A stretch of 64,000 bases of DNA from Macrolepiota albuminosa (GCA_027475525.1 JAMWFC010000088.1:1457534-1521533); one strand, 5' to 3'; shown: positions 1 to 10,739, counted from the first letter of the stretch. The notes: generated by a model not told the origin, from the sequence alone. A program made the numbers and translations.

Positions 1-1590
1 AATTCTGGATGAATCACTGGTAGAAGTTTGTGAACCCCAGGAAGGCCTGTACTTCCTTCTAGTTCCAGGGCTCCAGCCACTTTCACTGGGTCCATCTCAA
101 TGATGAGGCCGAGGTACTCAATCTGAGTCCTCTCAAACTCGCACTTCTCTAGCTTGAGGTAAAGTTGATACTGGCAGAGATGGTCCAGGACTATGCACAT
201 GATCTAGTGATGCTCCTCCAGCATCTTGGTGTAGATGAGAATATTGTGCAAATACATGCACACAATCCCATTGGCAATGAGGTCCCAGAAAATGTCATTA
301 ATCATGGTCTGGAAGGTGGCAGGGCTATTGGTGAGCCCAAAGAACATCACCAGGAGTTTGAACAGCCTGTGGTTGGTCCAGAACATGGCCTTCCACTTAT
401 CTTCTTCCTGGTGTGCACATTGTTGTAGCCCCAGTGGATGTCCAACTTGGTGAAGTAGCATGCACTCCAGAGGTTGTTGATCAGTTTGGAAATGAGGGGG
501 AGTGGGTAATGGTTCTCAATTGTCATCACGTTGAGCACTCAATAATCTTGAACCAGCTGGAGGGAACTAACTTTCTTCTTGATAAGAATACAGGTGAGGC
601 CATCAGCAACTTTGAGGGGCAGATTTTGCCTGTCTCCAGGTTTTCTCAGAGAAAGGCATCCAGCTCATCCTGCTTCTTGGATGCAAGTGGATACACCTTG
701 CAGTTAGCAGGCTTTGAGTCTGGCAGGAGCTCAATGGCATGATCCTACTGCTTGCACTCTGGAAGGGAGTCAAATGAGGCCTTGGAGAAGACGTCCTCAA
801 AATCATGCAGATGGCCTGAGACAGCATCCTGAAACGGGCATGGCAAGGTATTGGTGGCAAATGCCTGGGCCAATTGCTGAGAAGTGGTCTGGCTGGTCCA
901 GATCTCTTCCACTATTGGCAGGGGGTGTAGGGCTGTGGCATAGACATGGTCCCCTACCTCAATGGCCTTATTTGGGAGCTCTGGGTCAGGGGTGGGCAGG
1001 AACTCTCCCTTGCAACCATCTTCCTCAGTGGTCTCCTTGTAGAGGGCCTCTCTATAAGGGAACACCAGAGGCAGGGGGTCCAGGAGGTTGAGGTTGGGAG
1101 ATGGAGCATGTAGTGCCCAGCAGGCCCAGATGGCTGCGCATTCCCATACAGCAGTGCATCGCTCTTTCCTTGCCTCCTTTATACATGTGGCGCAGCATTG
1201 GGGGCATTGGCTCATGCTTACTTCTCTGGTGGTCCAGTCAATCTCTGGATTGTGCTTCTGAAGCCATATGTACCCCAGGATCTTGTCCTGCCTCCCTAGG
1301 CTAGTGACCGCAAAGGTGGCGTGTTTAGTATAAGCCTTGTAGTGCAGGACTAAATCCACCACCATGCAGATTGCACTGGCTTTGTTGGGGATATCATTGA
1401 TGTTGTAGACCAGAATAGGAGAGAGGAGAGGTTGAGTGGTGAGCTGGTGCTTAGTGACATAGTTGGCATCCACAAAAAGCCCAGTTGCCCTGGAGTCCAA
1501 AAAAGCAACCATGCTCTGGGTCTGCTGTGTATCGGTCATCTTAACCTCCACCCTTAGCTGGAGTGAGTTGCTTGAAGGAGTGGAGACTAC
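1..1590 (-). mobile_element. Ty3/gypsy retrotransposon, pol part (retropepsin and reverse transcriptase), decayed
   Basis: Reading the minus strand from 1629 down, a 294-residue frame carries a retropepsin-like segment (ALxDSxATG replaced by FLDSRATGLFVD) and the linker HNPEIDW that follows the protease in Agaricomycete gypsy elements. Below 745 the reverse transcriptase continues in other frames: YPLPLI and FTKLDI near 480-520, FGLTNSPATFQ near 310-340, and FLGFTNFYQ followed by a stop near position 20. The catalytic YxDD box reads YLHN, so this RT is dead. Frames change and stops occur, and the element runs off the left edge. Its gag half is not adjacent but lies beyond 53783, because a 52-kb insertion separates the two. 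The first residues of the 294-aa frame (upstream of about 1593) belong to the inserted element, not to gypsy. Confidence 0.9.
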
Positions 1591-1593
1591 CAT
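1591..1593. repeat. Left target-site duplication (CAT) of the giant element
   Basis: CAT directly precedes the left terminal inverted repeat. The same CAT follows the right repeat at 53783-53785. A 3-bp duplication is the hallmark length for CACTA/EnSpm transposons. Keeping one CAT rejoins the gypsy gag and pol halves in frame. Confidence 0.8.
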
Positions 1594-2233
1594 CACTTCG
1601 GGGCATGGTGGAGATTTCTGGAGAAACATCCGTTAGAAACAGGTCATGTGACTTTCAACAAGTGTTTCTCCAGAAAAACTAAAAGTATAAATTGAGAAAT
1701 AGTAAAAAAACACTTATTGTGTTTTTTGTGTGTTTTTTGAGCTATTTTTAAAAATTTTCTTTCTCTATTTCTCAAGAAATACGTGGGGAACACAAATTGT
1801 GTTTCTAGACTGTTTCTTGAAAAATATGGCACATGTATCTTTTGGTTTTTCTAAAGTTATCTTTGTAATTTTTTTATCAAATGTTTTTCAATAAACTTTC
1901 TTTGTGTTGTTTTAGAAAAATAAATTGTAAAAACATGATGTATTTCTAAAAAAAGACCGATTAGAAATTCTTTAAATGTTTCTCAAGAAAGATCAATTAG
2001 AAACACTGTTGCTGATGTATTTCTAAAAAAAGACCGATTAGAAATTCTTTAAATGTTTCTCAAGAAAGATCAATTAGAAACACTGTTGCGTAGATGAGCG
2101 TGGCGCTGATCACACGACGAGCGCATGCTGATCTTCTTTCTCATCGGTCTGGTACACTCGCGTGCAGCTAATGTAGCGATAGGCAACAATATATTGTACA
2201 TTAAATGCAATAGTAATGACAAAAGAAGGCGCT
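1594..2233 (+). repeat. Left terminal inverted repeat of the giant element
   Basis: Inverted copy of 53209-53782. By eye only about five differences occur in the outer 120 bp, and similarity is continuous to the inner boundary at AAGGCGCT. The left copy is longer because a 77-bp segment at 1937 is repeated at 2014. The repeat is very AT-rich and filled with short motifs in both orientations, such as GTTTCT and AGAAAC and the palindrome TTTCTCAAGAAA. Such arrays in CACTA elements serve as binding sites for the element's own DNA-binding protein; that role is inferred here. Confidence 0.9.
1937..2090 (+). repeat. 77-bp tandem duplication inside the left TIR
   Basis: The segment starting GATGTATTTCTAAAAAAAGA at 1937 is repeated exactly at 2014. 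The right TIR has a single copy, so the duplication is private to the left end. Its period equals that of about 40 other duplications in this window and it may be an assembly overlap. Confidence 0.85.
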
Positions 2234-2273
2234 TGTCTCCCAATACCAGAACCTTCATCACGCCCATCACGAT

Positions 2274-2975
2274 TCATCCACTATCCTCTGTATCTTCCCT
2301 GTTCACAAAGCCTCCTACCCCGCCAGAAACAATGAATCCTCCAGTAATCTGTCGATGATCCTCACTCAATTGTTCAAGCCTGTGAGACGCCAAAACAATC
2401 TTGCTCGAAGTGGTATTGATCTGGAGGCCATATGATTTCTTGAAAAGTTCTGTGACTGTGTCATACAAGATTTCCCTGCCATGGTCTTGTGTGTGCCTCT
2501 GGACAACTTCAAAGAAGGATGATCGGAAACGTCTAGGTAGCAGCAGACCCGAGGATTTGACAATGGCAGTTGAAACATCTGCCTGTCCAGAACGTGTGTT
2601 GAAACCAACACTGAGCTTCAACTCGGGAAGAACACGGTTGCCGATCGCCCTGTTGACTGCACTGAGAACGGCACAAAGACCAGAACCTGCGATGTCAGAA
2701 TCAACGCCTAAAAGTCAAAATCTTGAAATGTTTGCCTGAAAGCCATGGTGATGTCGTCTACAGTCACTTCTCATGCCTCGCAATCCGAAATTTCCTGGAT
2801 GACTTGATAAAACACAATCTGGAATTCACACGGCAGGCTGAGGTGTAGGTGTTGTTTGATAAAATACGTGATGCCACCCTTGCCAGACTGTGAGTTGACG
2901 CGGATGATGGCCTCGTAGTTCTGTCCAAAATCGGCTGGATCAAGAAGAAGTGTAGAGATGAAGGGGGGGGCATGA
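2274..2975 (-). pseudogene. 2-isopropylmalate synthase-like (LeuA) C-terminal fragments, rearranged
   Basis: LeuA condenses 2-ketoisovalerate with acetyl-CoA in leucine synthesis. About 2940-2760 translates to [20 protein letters not shown] followed by KGG, the signature at the end of the fungal LeuA catalytic domain, then a segment resembling LPRxxQxEFxxVVQ. A second frame (2750-2274) holds a piece like the C-terminal regulatory domain (SDIAGSGLCAVLSAVNRAI). It then holds another copy of the linker region, with LLLPRRF, EVVQRHTQDHGRE, TELFKKSYG and QITGGFIV. The order does not follow one normal LeuA protein: the linker occurs twice and the TIM barrel is missing. It sits just inside the left TIR and looks like captured, scrambled host sequence. 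It is not expected to be active. Confidence 0.62.
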
Positions 2976-2989
2976 GATGTATGAACTAT

Positions 2990-3754
2990 AAAAACAGCAA
3001 AAGAGAAAAAACTTCAATACCAGAAGAATGGGGGATACAAGGACTTAATTGATAGGTTATGAACGTAGACAGTCTCGCTAATACATGGGTCAGCCACCAA
3101 AATGCCAATAACGAGGAACAGGGGCAAGGGGGATTATACAAAGAGGGTATTGATAAGGATGGCAAAGAACAAAGCACCGTAGGCTACATAAGTCAAAATC
3201 GTCAGAATAAATATAGTCACTCCGAATGGGCTTCCATAGTATTCCTTGATTTTCAGAACTAACATTAATGATCAAAATAGCAGGCAGAAAACTCACGGAA
3301 AATTGCAGATAGTTCATCCCAGACAGGTGGAGGGTCGAGATAAGTACACAAACCGCACAGGAAAAGGAGAAGAGTAGCAAAAACTGTGCAATGGTCCCTT
3401 GAGGAATTGCCATTGCCCCAAGATAAAATCTGTGGATAATTGAAACTTGTGAAAGGGTGGTAGCAATAGTACCAACCCTATTGTGGCTACAGACTGGTGG
3501 AAGTTCAAAAAGAGAGATAGGTTATGAGGTAGATTGCTCACCAAACCCAGCAGTTGGCTGAATCTTTCCTTCCAATGCAAGTAGATAGCATGCCTCACTT
3601 CCTCTGTCTCTCCTTGCTCTAAATCTGGCCAAGTCTTCCTCAAAAAGGGCCTAAGCAAGGTGGTAATTGGTAAGAACATGTACATGGTGCAAGAATGAAA
3701 GATGTGCAAGTGCCAGCAAACAGGTGTCATGTGTGTTCTCATGCGCTGCCACAC
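2990..3754 (-). pseudogene. Polytopic membrane protein remnant, family not recognised
   Basis: Minus-strand frames give hydrophobic stretches split by probable introns: PITTLLRPFLRKTWPDLE with VRHAIYLHWKERFSQLLG (3670-3540), NLSLFLNFHQSVATIGLVLL (about 3515-3460), FLLLFSFSCAVCVLISTLHL and LQFSVSFLPAILI (3400-3265), and YGSPFGVTIFILTILTYVAY then GALFFAILINTLF (3240-3150). This suggests four or more membrane spans, with charged residues in the first loop. I do not recognise the family. Stops occur between segments. It lies between the LeuA-like and adenylyltransferase fragments, in the captured-fragment zone beside the left TIR. Confidence 0.4.
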
Positions 3755-3959
3755 CTGCTACACCCAACTATCAGCAATCACATACTCATTCTAGATCCAT
3801 ATTTTGTCCATGTCGACACAATGAGCACAGACCTATGCCTACCAAAGTCCCTGAGCCGGTTTACATTCCGAGATAGGAAAGGTCTGGAAGGACCTGCGGA
3901 GTTGAGGGTTCTCTTTCGATTTGCACACGTCCAACCCAACATTGCAGAGCCAAGAGAAG

Positions 3960-4950
3960 GACAAGGAGGACCAGGACTACTTTACATGCAGACCGTGCCC
4001 TTCTCCTTGCCACAGTCTCCTCTCTTGATCCCCCCCACTTCCTCACACCCGCTATCACCGCTGCCGCATCCAACACCTGTGCCCACCTCACCATTGTCCT
4101 CTTCTCATGCCACTTCAACGACCCCAGGCCAAAGTCAAGTGTTGCCTTCCATGGCATGTCCCGCACTGATTGTTTCGAAGATGTCTGCTGCCTCCTCACG
4201 TGTGTCTATGTGCAGGCAACGGGTGTCGCACAGTCTCTCAATAAGGTTCTTATGGAAATCGATGTCTTGCTTTTGAGGCTCAATGGAGATGTACCTTGTA
4301 CACTAGGAAAGAACGTCAATGTTGTGTTTTGTGTCTCTGAAGGTGTGTCTTTATCCCTGTTATCTAACATTCTTCATCAAACACCACACTGCAGACTCAA
4401 TTCCAGTCCCGCTCCCATCACACTTGACGTCCTTGCACCAATCATATCTCACTGCAGCGGACTATGACTCTTTCAATGCACCCATATCTATGTCCCCATC
4501 TTTCCCATCGTCTCTATTCACCATTCCCGTGGGCCTTGTCAAGCCCTCTCGGCTCCCTGTTGTCGCCCTTGGTGGAACTTTTGATCACCTCTACGCAGGG
4601 CATAAAATTCTTCTCAGCATGGCAGCATGGATAACAAGCAAAAAAATCATCGTTGGCGTAACTGGTGTGTCCTCCTTTCTTGTTATCCTATTTTTTTCTT
4701 CTTGACAAAGTAATGATCATAAAATGACGTTTTGTTGAAAGAGAAAAGCAACCCGAATCTGCTACAGCCTGTCACGGAACGCATCAAGTGTGTACACACG
4801 TTTCTTGAGCTGTTCTGCCCAGGTATCGAGTACAAGATTGTCTCAATTCAGGACATGTACAGGCCTACAGGTTGGGACCCGAACGTCCAGGGCTTGGTTG
4901 TGAGCAAAGAAACCGTCAGCAGGGCAGAAGCTAGTACGTCGCCCTACTGC
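3960..4950 (+). pseudogene. Phosphopantetheine adenylyltransferase (CAB4-type), C-terminally truncated
   Basis: This enzyme makes dephospho-CoA from phosphopantetheine and ATP. The first part (about 3996-4340) reads DRALLLATVSSLDPPHFLTP then VAQSLNKVLMEIDVLL, typical of the fungal N-terminal region. After an intron (about 4345-4390) the nucleotidyltransferase core follows with VALGGTFDHLYAGHKILLS, the T/HxGH signature, at about 4560-4620. After another intron comes an exon (4740-4940) with CPGIEYKIVSIQDMYRPTGW, then LVVSKETVSRA. The sequence then leaves the family: the conserved stretch after SKET and the C-terminal helices are absent. No convincing start codon is seen. I read it as a captured partial copy; an intact copy would be expected elsewhere in the genome. 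Confidence 0.72.
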
Positions 4951-5176
4951 ACTTTCTTCATCATGTATGTTGACTCGTTGTACCAGTCGCTACACACAGG
5001 AGCGCAAAAGGTTTTTTGACATTGCAAATGGCAAGCAGTAGCCAAGATGCCTGTCGCACAGACTGAGCGCATGCCGGATTCCAAGAAGATAATGGTTGGG
5101 AAGACGAAATGACGGAGCACACGATGATCTTCAAGCAGGCGAGTATACTCCTCGTCAAGTCTGGACTGCAACTCTA

Positions 5177-5214
5177 GTGGTTGTGGTTGTGGTTGTGGTT
5201 GTGGTTGTGGTTGT
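5177..5214 (+). repeat. GGTTGT simple repeat
   Basis: About six tandem copies of the hexamer GGTTGT directly before the chitin synthase fragment. It does not match TTAGGG-type telomere repeats. Confidence 0.9.
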
Positions 5215-5215
5215 G

Positions 5216-5380
5216 CCAGCGCTGGCAGAAAATTGCTGTTGTGCTCATTGTGGATGGCTTGGCCCCGATGGACAAGAGGGTGCTGGACATTCTGGCTAAG
5301 GTCAGCACGTACCAGGATGGTGTCATGAAGAAGCAGGTTGATGGAAAGGACACGGTGGCACATATCTTTGAGATGCATCA
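5216..5380 (+). pseudogene. Chitin synthase fragment
   Basis: The plus strand encodes [20 protein letters not shown] followed by [23 protein letters not shown]. This matches the start of the chitin synthase glycosyltransferase domain (KIxVxxIxDG, xVYQDGVxK, GKxTVAHIFEYTTQ), seen in class I-III enzymes. Similarity stops after HIFE, so only about 50 residues remain. The preceding 150 bp may hold a damaged upstream piece (SKK, RSTR) but it contains stops. Fourth host-gene fragment in the left subterminal zone of the giant element; not functional on its own. Confidence 0.65.
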
Positions 5381-5399
5381 TTTTTCTGACTCATCTTCC

Positions 5400-5822
5400 C
5401 ACTGATGTTCAACAGATCTTGTGCATGTGTAGTATACTTTCTGTCAGCCACAAGCCACAACTTGTCCTTGCACTGGATGTAACCCGTCTCAGCAGTCTTG
5501 ATGGCAGTATAGATGCAGATATTATGAACAAAACCACAAGACAAGACATGCGACGGGTATGATATCTCTTCGAGAAATAGCTTGCAGGGTGATGATAATA
5601 ATTTTTGGAAGGCCAGTTGATGTACATGTCAATGAGGTTGTTTGCTAGATGCTGCCTTGAGGTATGCCTTGGCCAAAGCATGCCACCTCTCCCGTCAAAG
5701 CCATTTCAACACCTAGAACTAGGTCTGCACCTGAGAGTTGACTGAAGCTGGACTGACACCAATGTAGTCTGGAGAAAGACCGGTATCTGGGTATGCTTCA
5801 ATTGGAAGGTCGAGCATGACTG
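5400..5822. other. No gene recognised
   Basis: Short open frames exist on both strands. A minus-strand one at 5544-5405 reads [20 protein letters not shown], but I see no family match and no clear gene structure. The stretch lies between the chitin synthase fragment and the left inner inverted arm. Confidence 0.5.
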
Positions 5823-6349
5823 ATTCAGGAGAGCAACAAAACTCCCTCTAACTGCAGAGCCAAACATCGCAACCTTGAAGTATGTACATTCTTCCGTCGC
5901 ATACCAAAAATACAAATTCAAAAGACTATGTACAAAAAGATCAAAACGGTATCATCTGTGGACTTTCAGTAAACAAAGCGGACACTTTCTTATGCCAATC
6001 TTACCACAAACATTGGACGTTGACCCCTGATGGTCTCTATTGCTTCATTTTGAGTAAAGTCTTCAGTACTTGCATGGCTGATACCTAGAAACAAAATGTC
6101 TAGTTTTATGCACTAAGAGAGACACCAGTACTTACATACGTTTGAAGAAATGAAATTGACTTTTTGGATGTTTTCCGTAGTCTGTATGTATTGGTTTAGT
6201 GGAGTAATTATAATTAGTATGCATGTTAGTTGACTCACCAGATATAATGATGGAGCTGTGTGGATACATCTTACTTTTTGAGGCTTTATTGGAGGCCTAG
6301 AGATGCAGTAATTGAGGCTGAAGATTGATTCTTTAGAAAAGGAAGACAT
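5823..6349 (-). pseudogene. Small multi-exon gene in the inner arm, left copy
   Basis: Starts MSSFSKESIFSLNYCISRPP and ends its first exon at the donor after LYL (about 6240). Later exons give TTENIQKVNFISSN, ISHASTEDFTQNEAIETIRG and SFEFVFLVCDGRMYILQ-like pieces before the arm ends. The exon pattern is the same in the right copy (50046 onward), where the frame continues further. In the left copy the gene is cut at the arm boundary. Function is unknown. Confidence 0.42.
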
Positions 6350-6848
6350 GTCGAGTTCACTTGAGTGTTGTTGTTTTTAGCACAAAGAAACAAAGAAAAG
6401 AGATCACGGTAACATCACATACAGGACTAAAGTTCACTTGAGTGTTGTTGTTTTTAGCACAAAGAAACAAAGAAAAGAGATCACGGTAACATCACATACA
6501 GGACTACGAGGCTGCAGCCAAAACTTTGCAATATGGGAGATGGTCAAGTTGAATTACCAGCCTACAATAGAGTATGCTGAAGTTGAGGCTGCAGCCAAAA
6601 CTTTGCAATATGGGAGATGGTCAAGTTGAATTACCAGCCTACAATAGAGTATGCTGAAGTTGAGGTGACAACTTTGCAAGACATGTGCATACGTGATCGT
6701 GATCATGGCTGTGCATGAGTCGACTTGTCAAGCGCCCACACCGCCACACAGCACCGCCACACACTATGAGGCTACAAACTGAAACTTTGCAATATGATAG
6801 ATAGTCAAGTTGAATTACAAGCATACAAATAGACTATGCTGAACCATT

Positions 6849-7902
6849 TCACCAAATATGAGGCAGCTGAATCTCAGGTTGAGGGTTGAGGGTGACTTGC
6901 AATTGTGCAGCAAGGCTTTGAAACCAGGTATCACTGTAGAAGTTGAGAGGAAGGCAAGCCACAATGTCGCTCAACGACTGCGATATATGATCATTGTTGC
7001 TGATACGTCGGACTCGTGGTCTGGTGCCAGCATGTGGGTTTCCATATGAGTTTGTTGTAGTCCTGTGGCTATCAATGAAGCAGAGGAGGCTTGTGACATG
7101 AGAACTGCGCCACATTTGTATTTTTGCCCTGTACTCATAGGGCTCACCATCAGACTCATCTGAGCTTTGACCATCCACACCGAGCAGCTCCATCATATGG
7201 AACAAGATGTCCCAGCCCAAAACATCTATCATTTCTTCGCAAATGGCTTTCCAAGAGTGATACAGCTGCCAGATGATCAGCGACTTGAATCTGTACTCAT
7301 GTGAGATACATACCTCTGTCTGTCTCCTCCTCCTACGCTTAACCTTGCAGCTTCTCTGAAATTCTTTGCTGAACCGAACTTCAGCACTGTCCACATCCTC
7401 ATTCTCTTGAGGTTGCCGTTTATTGTAGGCCTTTCTCAGGGTGTCCAGATGGGCGATGAAGTGTTGAGCGACCCATGTAGGATCCAGATTCCTATGGGGA
7501 TACTTTTCTATGACACGTGGCTGCAAACTGGTTGGCAAGTTTGAAATTCCATATATTCTGAGGGGAATGGATCCAGATTTGGGGTTTGTTAATGTTTGGT
7601 CCCGGAGCAGTGTCATCCGTGGTGAAATTTGCTATGTCGACAACAGACACGAGAAGCTCTGGCCGCTCATTGACAACCTTGAAGAAGTCGACATCTTTCT
7701 CGGTACCTAAAATGAATTTCATCTCCTCTCTAACGATGCGCATACGGGTATTGTGATAGTCGGTGCGATTGACATGTGTCTGAGGGACCTTGAAGGGGGA
7801 TGTCCTGGGAACTAGTACCTTCCTCCGAGCGGGAGTACGGAGTCCATTCATCTGGTCCTGTAGCTCTTCCACTTCTTCTTCAAGTCTCCTGGCCGTATTC
7901 AA
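6849..7902 (-). pseudogene. Coiled-coil protein of a transposon-associated Agaricomycete type, left copy
   Basis: Frame 7902-7492 starts with a coiled coil (RRLEEEVEELQDQMNGL) and continues VNRTDYHNTRMRIVREEMKF. A second frame, 7616-6849, continues with LDPTWVAQHFIAHLDTLRKA, a basic patch KVKRRRRRQ, GVDGQSSDESDGEP, WRSSHVTSLLCFIDS and LPLNFYSDTWFQSL. The order (SSDESD, then WRS-x-xVT, then LPxNFYxxxW) is one I associate with a widespread uncharacterised protein group in mushroom genomes, often near mobile elements; that is recollection, not a search. The first exon lies near 9734, beyond the Tc1 insertion, and its ATG has become ATA. The frame change between the two parts may be an intron or a break. 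Confidence 0.5.
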
Positions 7903-8013
7903 CAGGTAGTTGTTGTCGTCTTCATCATGTTGATTATCATTGGGAGCACCGCCTCTGATGTTGTCTCCATGGGCAGGCTGAGCAAAATCGGAACTATTCG
8001 GGGCAGTGACCTA

Positions 8014-9645
8014 CAGTGGCTCAAAAAACTGTCCCAATGTTTCATACCTTTTGAAAGATGACATTGGCATGAAGGATGGGAAGTACTTAAAATCCTGATT
8101 AAATCACGTAAAATACTATGGCATCGTAGCTACAAAATGAATGTAAGTTTATGTAATCAAGATCAAAACTGATGGAGCAATAGCCATTTTAAAATATTCA
8201 CTCATTGGGACAGTTTTTTGAGCATCTCTAATTTTAGTATCTAGTACTTTGTATGTCCTCCATTTGCCTTGATAACTGCTTGAATCCTTCTAGGCATGCT
8301 TTCTATTAGTCTTTGGCATACCTCTGGTGGTATTTCATCCCACTCCTTTGCAACCCTCTCCCATAATTCATGCACACCATAAGGAGGTGTTTCATACTGC
8401 CTAAGTTGCTCTTTGAGGTACTCCCAGAGATGTTCAATAGGGTTGAGATCAGGGGATTGGGCTAGCCACCAAAGGACATTAAAGTTGTTGTCCTCAAACC
8501 ACTTGTCAGCCCTCTTGGAGTTGTGTTTGGAGTTATTGTCCTGTTGAAAGTAGTAGGCACCCTCCTCCATCTCCAACTTCTCAAAGTTCTCCTTTGCTCC
8601 ATCATCTAAAATTTCACAGTACTGCTCTGCATTCATGATCCCCACCACCTCTACAAGCTTTTCTACCCCATTCCAACTCATACAGCCCCATACCATGAGA
8701 TTATTCCCTCCTCCATGCTTCACAGTAGGTGTAGTTGTTCGGTCTTGAAATGTCTTCTTCTTGTACCCATCTGACCCAATCCTATTAATCTTTGTCTCAT
8801 CTGTCCACAACACCCTTTTCCAGTCCTCCATAGTCCAGTTCTGATGCTTCTGAGCCCATTTAAGCTGTAGTTGTCAATGTTTAGCTTTGAGCATAGGAAC
8901 TTTTCTCTTGGTAGCAGACCAATACCCCTCCTCCTTCAACACATTCCAGACAGTCTTGAAAGAGACAGGGTTGGAAATGATGTTGTTGATAAAATTAGTG
9001 GCCTGGACAGCTGTATCAAGTCTCCTAGTTGAGATTTGTCAAACAATAGCCTGTTTATCACATGGAGTAAGCTTAGCAGGATGGCCTCCAGGATGGTTTT
9101 CCTTGTCCATCTCCAACTCTCTACCAATCCTCCCAGTAGTAGACTTACCTAGACCAGTTTGAGCTCCAATCTGACCAGAGAATACCCTTGAGCAAGAAGA
9201 GAAGCAACAGTAGAGTGTTGTGCAGAAGGAATAGGTTTCATGATAGTGGTTCCAGAGAATACCCTTGAGCAAGAAGAGAAGCAACAGTAGAGTGTTGTGC
9301 AGAAGGAATAGGTTTCATGATAGTGGTTGAATGTCAAGATGTGGTTCAACCAGCTTGAACTACTCCCAAATATATCTAAACATGGTCACATGACTTTGGT
9401 GAGTAAAATAAGGATAAACCTGAAAAATTAGAGATGCTCAAAAAACTGTCCCAATGAGTGAATATTTTAAAATGGCTATTGCTCCATCAGTTTTGATCTT
9501 GATTACATAAGCCTAAATTCATTCTGTAGCTATGATGCCATAGTATTTTACATGATTTAATCAGGATTTTACATACTTCCCATCCTTCATGCCAATGTCA
9601 TCTTTCAAAAAGTATAAAACATTGGGACAGTTTTTTGAGCCACTG
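8014..9645 (-). mobile_element. Tc1/mariner transposon
   Basis: Flanked by TA (8012-8013 and 9646-9647). Terminal inverted repeats are about 210-220 bp (8014-8235 and 9430-9645) and start CAGTGGCTCAAAAAACTGTC. The inner TIR ends carry the same heptad again (GCTCAAAAAACTGTCCCAAT). The matching empty site is visible at about 49310 in the right inner arm, where CTCTTCTAGGTCACTGCC is uninterrupted. Total length is 1,632 bp, normal for Tc1. Confidence 0.95.
8241..9310 (-). pseudogene. Tc1 transposase, broken
   Basis: The C-terminal 196 codons (8831-8241) hold the DDE domain: WTDET (first Asp), QQDNNSKHNSK (second Asp) and SPDLNPIEHLWEYLK (Glu). There are 34 residues between second Asp and Glu, so this is a DD34E Tc1 enzyme. 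Upstream, 9300-8840 encodes the helix-turn-helix part (TGLGKSTTGRIGRELEMDKE, GGHPAKLT). There is a TGA after CDKQAIV near 9045 and another near 8875 before QLQLKWAQKHQNW. A 77-bp duplication at 9175 also disrupts the N-terminus. All three catalytic residues are intact, but the frame as given cannot make a full enzyme. Confidence 0.88.
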
Positions 9646-10739
9646 TAGAAGAGATGGAACGTTAGAGCATGCATCAAGACGTTAGAAGGAAAGGGCATAC
9701 AGTGTTGATAAAAGAGGGAAGCTGCAAGTCGCTTATAGTGTGCGTTCCGTGCGTTGATGCTGATTCAGAGCAAGACAAAGCGAGCTCAAAGGACGAATTG
9801 TCTCAAGCTTCCGAACTCCGATTCTTTGTTTGAGGGCGTCATATGATTGTCTTTTGACTACAAACTTGCAAACAGCATGCTCATCGCCTTCAAACCACGC
9901 TCACCCCCTTTGGAACATTGCCTGTTCTGCTAAGTGATTGACAATGTGAAAATCAATGTCTCATGCGCAGGCTTTCCCAAATGAAAGAACTGGCTGGATC
10001 AATCAGCAATTAAAGAGTTGGCGGCTTGCAATTTGGGGAACAGGAGACGCAGAAATATTGACAGTGCCCTGGAAGTGGTGTCCAAGCTGTCAAAGTTGGA
10101 TTTATCATGTGAATGAACTTGTACAAGAGCGACAGGACTTGCTCCCACGTGGCGACGAGGCTGCTGTATACTACAACCAAAAGTTGCTTTGCCAAATATT
10201 GGGCTAATGGACAGAAAAAATTTTCGGCGAGAAGTCTGTGAAAAAAGCAGAGTAGCAGAGAGAAAGATAAGTAGAGAACCAGAGAGCTCAGGGAGAAAAC
10301 AGGCGAGCTTGGTGAACCCAAACCTTGAGGGAAAAAAGCGAGTTTGGGTGAACCCAGAACTCGAGAAAAAGGAACGAGCTTGGGTGAACCCAGAACTCAA
10401 GGTAGCTCGTGTGGTGGTGTGGTTGCAAGGAGTCAGACACACTGGATTTACATAATGCCCGTGGGATTCCTCCCATCCACATTACTAAGCAACTTCTCTT
10501 GATTGCCTTTATCTCTTATGTAACGTAGTTGGGAATAAAATATTCATTCTCATTCTCATGCCATTAAATTCAGCAACATAGATATCCATTACTCTCTACC
10601 TATACAAAAGGAAAAAGATAAAAAGACAATTTATTTCTGTATGTTCAGAGTCTAGAAGAATTATCATATTCTAATGGCTTTCGGTTTTCTAATGCGTCTA
10701 TAATACAAGATCAAGTTTCCATTATTGCAAATACCTCTT

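Larger units (their letters stand above)
5823..10600 (-). repeat. Inner inverted-repeat arm, left copy
   Basis: This stretch is an inverted copy of 48396-50573. Matching landmarks include the coiled-coil ORF, the small multi-exon ORF and the TGGGTTCACCCAA-bearing block with its AATAAAATATTC end. Similarity ends abruptly at CTCCTGAAT on the outer side and near TACTCTACC on the inner side. The left copy is longer because it keeps about 0.8 kb of coding sequence that the right copy has lost, carries a 1.6-kb Tc1 transposon, and holds three 77-bp duplications (6354, 6508, 9175). It sits 3.6 kb inside the left TIR, so it is not part of the terminal repeat. Confidence 0.85.

Noticed and set aside
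3695..4276. Plus-strand 193-codon open frame
   Set aside because: It is out of frame with the adenylyltransferase coding text (DRALLLATVSSLDPP) and is Pro/Ser-rich by frame shadow.
5177..5214. Telomeric repeat
   Set aside because: GGTTGT units do not match TTAGGG and lie inside a gene-fragment zone.
4944..5381. Minus-strand 145-codon open frame
   Set aside because: It overlaps the chitin synthase fragment and the GGTTGT repeat, and contains a low-complexity Gln-Pro run created by that repeat.
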